Shown here one piece after another: positions 1 to 3,121 of a DNA stretch of 5,039 nucleotides. The stretch is from an uncultured Collinsella sp. Lineage in GTDB: Bacteria; Actinomycetota; Coriobacteriia; Coriobacteriales; Coriobacteriaceae. The notes beneath the pieces were generated by a model. That model made no database searches. It worked only from the letters and a program-made list of their open reading frames with translations, and was not told where the DNA came from. How positions within the stretch are numbered: the stretch's first letter is position 1; every line of letters starts with the position of its first letter. The DNA lies in assembly GCA_959599635.1 (NCBI GenBank), contig CAUGJN010000131.1, positions 1-5,039 on the forward strand. Direction: 5' to 3'. The position numbers and the translations under genes were made by a program.

Positions 1-76
1 GCGGACATGGCTCAGTTGGTAGAGCACAACCTTGCCAAGGTTGGGGTCGCGGGTTCGAGCCCCGTTGTCCGCTCCA
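1..76 (+). tRNA. tRNA-Gly (anticodon GCC), copy 1
   Basis: A complete cloverleaf can be folded by eye. The acceptor stem is GCGGACA (1-7) with TGTCCGC (66-72). The D stem is GCTC/GAGC (10-13/22-25). The anticodon stem is CAACC/GGTTG (27-31/39-43) around the loop TTGCCAA, which puts GCC at 34-36. The T stem is GCGGG/CCCGT with loop TTCGAGC. The discriminator base is T73, and CCA is encoded at 74-76. GCC reads the glycine codons GGC and GGU. The gene begins at the first base of the window, so its promoter is not visible. An intrinsic terminator follows 8 nt downstream, so it is the last or only gene of its transcript. It is identical over all 76 nt to the copy at 2288-2363. Confidence 0.98.
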
Positions 77-84
77 ACTATCTT

Positions 85-111
85 ACGCGGTTCTAACGAA
101 CCGCGTTTTTT
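85..111 (+). terminator. Intrinsic terminator after tRNA-Gly copy 1
   Basis: A 9-bp perfect stem, ACGCGGTTC (85-93) with GAACCGCGT (98-106), closes a TAAC loop and runs into a T tract at 106-111. It lies 8 nt after the tRNA CCA end and is the obvious end of that transcript. On the opposite strand there is no T tract on the far side of the hairpin, so it should act in the + direction only. Confidence 0.92.
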
Positions 112-122
112 GTTGACGCTGC

Positions 123-222
123 GCGGGCCCCGGGCACCCCATCTTGCCCCTCAATCGTCGGTCGCGTACATAAAGTACGCTTCCCTCCTCTTTCGCGGCA
201 ACCTGGGGCACCCGGAGCCCGC
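123..222 (-). repeat. Long imperfect inverted repeat; candidate structured RNA on the minus strand
   Basis: Arms 123-141 and 204-222 pair in one register (position sum 345). Sixteen of 19 pairs are Watson-Crick. The three exceptions (129/216, 135/210, 136/209) are C/A or A/C on the + strand, which become G-U wobbles if the minus strand is the RNA. After a 2x2 internal loop the same register continues with 144-148/197-201 (TTGCC/GGCAA). The apical part holds a separate 6-bp perfect hairpin, GCGTAC (164-169) / GTACGC (175-180), with loop ATAAA. There is no ORF that looks real here. It could be a dispersed palindromic element of the genome, a small RNA, or a cis-acting RNA. I do not recognise the family with certainty; the Collinsella-1 RNA motif is one named candidate to compare with. 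The pairing is directly visible; the function is unknown. Confidence 0.55.
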
Positions 223-265
223 TCGCTGTCGTGGCCGGGGGAGTAAGTCTTCCGTTCTTTTCACT

Positions 266-277
266 AATCGATCGATT
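266..277. promoter_or_regulatory. Perfect 12-bp palindrome, possible operator
   Basis: AATCGATCGATT is perfectly self-complementary and sits in the gene-free region about 135 nt before the glucosidase start codon. Its size and symmetry suit a repressor site, and alpha-glucosidase genes are often under LacI-type control. However, the centre is AT rather than the usual CG of LacI-family operators, and no regulator gene is in view. Treat it as a candidate only. Confidence 0.25.
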
Positions 278-411
278 CGTCCCAGGAGGCTCGAGCCCGA
301 GAGGGGGCGAGCGTTTGGGGCGTGGCTGCGGCGTTGATTGCCGTGAATGTCAGCTTTGGGCGTATCATCGTGGGCATCTCACAAAACCTCGTTGCAATGG
401 AGACACACCCC

Positions 412-2145
412 ATGGCTACAGAAAAGTCCTCCTCGCGCTCATGGATGTCCGATGCCGCGATCTATCAGATTTACCCGCGCTCGTTTAAGGACTCGACTGG
501 TTCGGGTTTGGGCGATATCGCGGGCATTACCCAGCAGATGGACTATCTTGAGCGGCTGGGTATCGAGGCCATCTGGCTGAGCCCGTTTTACCCATCGCCT
601 CTTGTCGATGGCGGCTATGACGTGGCGGACTACTGCGATGTTGACCAACGTCTCGGCTCGCTTGACGACTTCGATGACATGATCGCCGCGGCTCACGCGC
701 GCGGCATCAAGGTCATCGTCGACATCGTGCCCAACCATTCGTCCAACCAGCACCCCTGGTTCAAAGCCGCTCTTGCCGCCGGCCCCGGATCGCCCGAGCG
801 CGCCCGCTATATCTTCCGTGATGGTCGCGGCGAGCATGGCGAGCTGCCTCCCACCAATTGGAATGCCAACTTTGGCGGCCCCGCCTGGACGCGTGTTGCG
901 GACGGTCAGTGGTATCTGCACATGTTTACGCCCGAGCAGCCGGACTTTGACTGGTCATGCCCCGAGGTTCGCGCGTTCTTTTGCGACGTCCTGGCGTTTT
1001 GGAGCGATCGAGGCGTCGATGGCTTTCGCATTGATGTGGCGCACGGTCTCGCCAAGGATCTCGACCGCGATGATCTCGACCAGTGGCATCTCGCCGAGGG
1101 CGATGACATGGTTGACGACGGCACCCATCCGCTGTGGGATCGCAACGAGGTTCACGAGATCTATCGCGAGTGGCGCCGCGTGTTCGACCGCTATAATCCG
1201 CCGCGCAGCGCTGTTGCCGAGGCGTGGGTGCTGCCCGAGCGCCAGTATCTCTACGCGCGCCCCAGCGAGCTTGGCCAGACATTTAACTTTGAGTTCGCCA
1301 AGGCCACTTGGACCTATGATGACATGCACGCTGCAATCGAGGAGGGCTTGAAGGCGGCCATCGAATCCGATTCCGCCTCGACCTGGGTACTCTCCAACCA
1401 CGACGTGCCGCGCGTGGCGACGCGCTATGCCCTGCCGCAAATCAAGGCGACGCGCTACCACCAGATTGCGCTTGACTGGCTCTTACGCGACGGGTCGTCT
1501 TATGACGAGGACCGTGAACTCGGCGAGCGCCGCGCGCGGGCGGCCCTTTTGCTTGAGCTGGCGCTTCCGGGCTCGGCATACGTGTATCAGGGTGAGGAGC
1601 TCGGCCTTTTTGAGGTGGCCGATATCCCGTGGGCTGCACTCGAAGATCCCACTGCGACCAATACGCACGGATCGAAGCGCGAGAAGGGGCGCGACGGCTG
1701 TCGTGTGCCCCTGCCGTGGGTGGCGACGGACGATCCCGCGCAGGGCGGATCGTTTGGATTTTCGCCGATGGACGCCGATGCGGCGCCCCATCTGCCGCAG
1801 CCTGCATGGTTTTCCGATTACGCTGCCGATAGGGAAGAGGCGGACCCGACATCGATGCTTGCGCTCTATCGTGACGCCCTCTGGCTGCGGCGCAAGCTGC
1901 GCGGGTGCGCTAACGATCTTGCGTGGCTCGATCTTGACGGGCGTACCGGCCTTGCGGATGGTGCCGAGGGCGCTGAGGGCGGCGTCATCGCCTATCGCCG
2001 CGACAACGGCTGGGCGTGTGTGACGAACTTCGGTGCAGCACCCGTGGAGCTGCCGGCGGGCAAGGTCCTGCTCACCTCATCACCGCTTGCAGACGGCAGG
2101 CTTGCGCAGGACAGCTCTGCCTGGATCATGCTCGCTGAGTTGTAG
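412..2145 (+). CDS. GH13 alpha-glucosidase (oligo-1,6-glucosidase / maltase type)
   Basis: This encodes a 577-residue cytoplasmic enzyme, with no signal peptide, expected to release glucose from the non-reducing end of short alpha-glucosides such as maltose, isomaltose or related oligosaccharides. All four GH13 regions are present: DIVPNH (residues 104-109); GFRIDVAHG with the nucleophile Asp208; AEAW with the acid/base Glu270; and SNHDVPR with the transition-state stabiliser Asp331. Further landmarks are AIYQIYPRSF near the N-terminus, QGEELG (393-398) and an RDGCR...PW segment typical of exo-acting members. A C-terminal beta domain ends at the stop. Val209 after the nucleophile is the residue that goes with alpha-1,6 activity in subfamily 31, but the sequence looks more like the actinobacterial subfamily 30/23 group, so linkage preference is open. 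ATG 412 is chosen because GGAG at 399-402 lies 9 nt upstream; GTG 322 and ATG 397 are in-frame alternatives. The gene stands alone, flanked by tRNA units, with no transporter or regulator beside it and no clear terminator after it. Confidence 0.93.
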   Translation: MATEKSSSRSWMSDAAIYQIYPRSFKDSTGSGLGDIAGITQQMDYLERLGIEAIWLSPFYPSPLVDGGYDVADYCDVDQRLGSLDDFDDMIAAAHARGIKVIVDIVPNHSSNQHPWFKAALAAGPGSPERARYIFRDGRGEHGELPPTNWNANFGGPAWTRVADGQWYLHMFTPEQPDFDWSCPEVRAFFCDVLAFWSDRGVDGFRIDVAHGLAKDLDRDDLDQWHLAEGDDMVDDGTHPLWDRNEVHEIYREWRRVFDRYNPPRSAVAEAWVLPERQYLYARPSELGQTFNFEFAKATWTYDDMHAAIEEGLKAAIESDSASTWVLSNHDVPRVATRYALPQIKATRYHQIALDWLLRDGSSYDEDRELGERRARAALLLELALPGSAYVYQGEELGLFEVADIPWAALEDPTATNTHGSKREKGRDGCRVPLPWVATDDPAQGGSFGFSPMDADAAPHLPQPAWFSDYAADREEADPTSMLALYRDALWLRRKLRGCANDLAWLDLDGRTGLADGAEGAEGGVIAYRRDNGWACVTNFGAAPVELPAGKVLLTSSPLADGRLAQDSSAWIMLAEL

Positions 2146-2227
2146 GGGGCCTCTTGCGGCGAGTTTGCGTTTGCCCGCGCTTTCCATGGTGGCTGATGTC
2201 TTCGCGAGGTTCGAGAGGGCGTCGCAA

Positions 2228-2245
2228 AACTTTTCAAAAAAAGTT
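2228..2245. promoter_or_regulatory. A/T-rich inverted repeat upstream of the tRNA promoter (UP-element-like)
   Basis: AACTTTT (2228-2234) and AAAAGTT (2239-2245) form a 7-bp inverted repeat with a 4-nt loop in the run just before the -35 box at 2247. A/T tracts at this position commonly act as UP elements, contacted by the RNA polymerase alpha subunit, in stable-RNA promoters. The repeat is visible; the UP-element role is inferred from position and composition. Confidence 0.5.
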
Positions 2246-2246
2246 C

Positions 2247-2275
2247 TTGCATAGGATGCGGGTATCACGTAAGAT
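2247..2275 (+). promoter_or_regulatory. Strong housekeeping promoter of the tRNA-Gly/tRNA-Val operon
   Basis: TTGCAT (2247-2252) and TAAGAT (2270-2275) are separated by exactly 17 nt, the optimum for the main sigma factor. Initiation would fall near 2281-2283, leaving a 5' leader of only a few nt before the tRNA at 2288. A/T-rich sequence lies directly upstream. The segment 2276-2287 between the -10 box and the tRNA has no strong GC discriminator, so nothing clear can be said on stringent control. Confidence 0.82.
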
Positions 2276-2287
2276 TAATCCTCGTAA

Positions 2288-2363
2288 GCGGACATGGCTC
2301 AGTTGGTAGAGCACAACCTTGCCAAGGTTGGGGTCGCGGGTTCGAGCCCCGTTGTCCGCTCCA
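2288..2363 (+). tRNA. tRNA-Gly (anticodon GCC), copy 2
   Basis: This is the same 76-nt sequence as the gene at 1-76, base for base, with anticodon GCC at 2321-2323 and an encoded CCA end. It is the first gene of a two-tRNA transcript that starts at the promoter 2247-2275. The right flanks of the two copies diverge immediately after CCA, so the duplication visible here is limited to the mature tRNA. The left flank of copy 1 lies outside the window. Confidence 0.98.
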
Positions 2364-2366
2364 TTT

Positions 2367-2441
2367 GGGCGTTTAGCTCAGGGGGAGAGCGCTTCCCTGA
2401 CACGGAAGAGGTCAGAAGTTCAAATCTTCTAACGCCCACCA
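2367..2441 (+). tRNA. tRNA-Val (anticodon GAC)
   Basis: This 75-nt cloverleaf has acceptor stem GGGCGTT (2367-2373) / AACGCCC (2431-2437). The D stem is GCTC/GAGC. The anticodon stem is CTTCC/GGAAG with loop CTGACAC, giving GAC at 2399-2401. The T stem is AGAAG/CTTCT with loop TTCAAAT. The discriminator is A2438, followed by encoded CCA. GAC reads valine codons GUC and GUU. It lies 3 nt after tRNA-Gly copy 2, so both come from one precursor that needs endonucleolytic processing. Confidence 0.98.
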
Positions 2442-2449
2442 AATGTTCG

Positions 2450-2485
2450 CAGCCCAGAGGCTTAGCCTCTGGGCTGTTTTATTTT
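2450..2485 (+). terminator. Intrinsic terminator of the tRNA operon
   Basis: A perfect 12-bp stem, CAGCCCAGAGGC (2450-2461) with GCCTCTGGGCTG (2465-2476), carries a TTA loop and is followed by TTTTATTTT (2477-2485). It begins 9 nt after the tRNA-Val CCA and clearly ends the two-tRNA transcript. Confidence 0.96.
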
Positions 2486-2848
2486 GCTCGCCAAATGGGT
2501 CGCCAAATACGTCACCAAATTTCGAGTTTTTTGATCTTCTGGGATGCTTCTCAGTAGCCATCCGAGAAAACTCTCATCTTCTCTGTTTGCATACACATAT
2601 CTTTCAAGGATTCGTGCCGCGGTTACATGGGGCTCGGCAAGGCACGACCGCAACATGTTGGTCAAGCATAATCTTTTGGATTCTTTTGGCGTGAGCGGCT
2701 TGGTTTTGGTAGGATTTGTCAGCGGCTTGACTAAGGGGGTTTTATAACTGCCATGCAGGTAGCCGTGTTGGTAACGTTTTACCGACTTGCCAAGAACCCC
2801 TCATAATTAATGCGTCTGCAAAATGACCAATTGCTTTGACCTGCTGAA
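2486..2848. other. AT-richer intergenic stretch without a convincing gene
   Basis: Composition drops to roughly 42% G+C in the part I counted (2521-2580), against clearly GC-rich coding sequence on both sides. Apart from the 12-nt repeats there is a 9-nt direct repeat AGCGGCTTG (2694 and 2721) and a small hairpin GGTAA/TTACC (2770-2774/2779-2783). A minus-strand frame is open from about 2800 to the stop at 2462-2464. It has only a TTG start at 2665, no family I recognise, and it runs through the tRNA terminator. The stretch reads as decayed or foreign DNA. Confidence 0.5.
2489..2524. repeat. Three tandem 12-nt direct repeats
   Basis: CGCCAAATGGGT, CGCCAAATACGT and CACCAAATTTCG follow one another at an exact 12-nt period (starts 2489, 2501, 2513). 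The shared core is C(G/A)CCAAAT. A fourth CACCAAAT occurs at 2437-2444, spanning the CCA end of tRNA-Val. The 12-nt period equals four codons, which fits a short amino-acid repeat on the minus strand, but it could also be an array of protein-binding sites. Confidence 0.7.
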
Positions 2849-2864
2849 ACACTATATGTTGTGT
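2849..2864 (+). promoter_or_regulatory. NrdR box 1 upstream of nrdD
   Basis: ACACTATATGTTGTGT matches the NrdR consensus (acaCwAtATaTwGtgt) at nearly every position; the only clear deviation is G for A/T just right of the centre. NrdR is the ATP/dATP-sensing zinc-finger repressor of bacterial ribonucleotide reductase genes. The box lies about 258 nt before the nrdD start and next to possible -35 hexamers (TTGCTT at 2831, TTGAAC at 2865). The regulated gene downstream is a reductase, which supports the call. Confidence 0.88.
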
Positions 2865-2894
2865 TTGAACTAAAAAAAGAATACAGGATATAGG
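2865..2894 (+). promoter_or_regulatory. Candidate nrdD promoter between and over the NrdR boxes
   Basis: TTGAAC (2865-2870) and TATAGG (2889-2894) with an 18-nt spacer sit between box 1 and box 2. Alternatives are TTGCTT (2831-2836) with TATATG (2853-2858, 16-nt spacer), which would overlap box 1, and a good -10 alone, TATGAT (2908-2913). The sequence does not decide between them. All place the transcript start 190 nt or more upstream of nrdD. Confidence 0.4.
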
Positions 2895-2896
2895 TG
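2881..2896 (+). promoter_or_regulatory. NrdR box 2 upstream of nrdD (degenerate)
   Basis: ATACAGGATATAGGTG fits the NrdR consensus at 10 of 16 positions, including the CA and ATATAG core. Its start is exactly 32 nt after that of box 1, leaving a 16-bp gap. NrdR usually binds paired boxes spaced by three helical turns, so the spacing is strong support for a weak match. A possible -10 element (TATAGG, 2889-2894, 18 nt after TTGAAC 2865-2870) overlaps it, which would let the repressor block polymerase. Confidence 0.7.
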
Positions 2897-2915
2897 CCTC
2901 TTTGTCGTATGATAG

Positions 2916-3093
2916 ATGGCGGACAGAGAACGAGGACCTTATTTGCCCCATTTGGATAGATCTTTGGGCCGCTTGATCGGCCGCGAGGATTGTCCGCATG
3001 AGGACCTATGGTTTATCGAGAACACAGATTGCGCGACGGCGCCGCAAGACAGGGGTAAGCCCTGCCGGGCATCGTTTGGCTCTGAAGCGCAAT
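2916..3093 (+). promoter_or_regulatory. Structured 5' leader of nrdD with two stem-loop domains
   Basis: Domain A is closed by GCGGACA (2919-2925) with TGTCCGC (2991-2997), extended by AT/AT across a one-base bulge. It encloses a GC-rich hairpin GGCCG/CGGCC (2967-2971/2978-2982). Domain B is closed by ATTGCGC (3028-3034) with GCGCAAT (3087-3093) and encloses CAGGG/CCCTG (3050-3054/3060-3064). The region lies between the NrdR boxes and the nrdD ribosome binding site and has no convincing ORF. I find no B12-box or other riboswitch signature that I know. A regulatory RNA is inferred only from length and nested pairing. Confidence 0.35.
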
Positions 3094-3107
3094 GAGACTA
3101 CGACGCG

Positions 3108-3121
3108 AAAGAGGCAAGAGG
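3108..3121 (+). promoter_or_regulatory. Ribosome binding site of nrdD
   Basis: AAAGAGG (3108-3114) lies 7 nt before ATG 3122, an ideal Shine-Dalgarno distance. A second purine run, AAGAGG (3116-3121), abuts the ATG and is too close to serve. This fixes the start at 3122. Confidence 0.8.

Larger units (their letters stand above)
112..411. other. Gene-free 300-nt spacer upstream of the glucosidase gene
   Basis: No credible coding region lies between the terminator and the glucosidase start. The left part is filled by the inverted-repeat element at 123-222. The right part contains two perfect palindromes, AATCGATCGATT (266-277) and GGCTCGAGCC (288-297). A weak candidate promoter is TTGCCG (338-343) with TATCAT (363-368), but its 19-nt spacing is poor and I do not call it as a feature. 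No clear sugar-operon operator with a matching regulator gene is present in the window. Confidence 0.6.
2412..2573 (-). pseudogene. Possible remnant of an integrase C-terminal tail ending in tRNA-Val
   Basis: On the minus strand one frame is open from an upstream stop at 2574-2576 to a stop at 2412-2414, inside the tRNA-Val gene. It contains the repeated motif FGDVFGDPFGE, encoded by three 12-nt repeats at 2489-2524, then reads through the complement of the tRNA terminator. Repetitive FGD-type tails and a stop inside the attachment tRNA are things I associate with tyrosine integrases of gut actinobacterial prophages; that is recollection, not a database result. The catalytic domain is absent: stops occur in this frame at 2576-2574 and 2606-2604. 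If the idea is right, this is the scar of a lost or rearranged element. Chance reading of the repeats is the alternative. Confidence 0.22.

Noticed and set aside
32..337. 101-codon + strand frame at the left end
   Set aside because: It starts inside the tRNA-Gly gene, crosses the terminator and the inverted-repeat element, and has no ribosome binding site.
322..411. N-terminal extension of the glucosidase from GTG 322
   Set aside because: GH13 exo-glucosidases of this type begin about ten residues before the AIYQIYPRSF strand, which ATG 412 gives. The start at 412 has GGAG 9 nt upstream; the GTG has no comparable site.
112..411. CRISPR array or insertion sequence in the spacer
   Set aside because: There are no regularly spaced direct repeats, no transposase frame and no target-site duplication. 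The inverted arms are joined in one short hairpin rather than flanking a gene.
2294..2557. 87-codon + strand frame over the tRNA pair
   Set aside because: It is made of tRNA-Gly, tRNA-Val and terminator sequence and cannot be a protein gene.
2919..2998. A third, degenerate tRNA-Gly
   Set aside because: Only the acceptor helix matches. D-, anticodon- and T-arms with the invariant GTTCGA cannot be formed.
2742..2999. 85-codon minus-strand frame upstream of nrdD
   Set aside because: It covers the NrdR boxes and the nrdD promoter and leader, has no recognisable protein family, and its start falls in the leader stem.
2897..3121. Adenosylcobalamin riboswitch before nrdD
   Set aside because: Such riboswitches control some reductase genes, but the B12-box and GCCACTG-type core are absent here.
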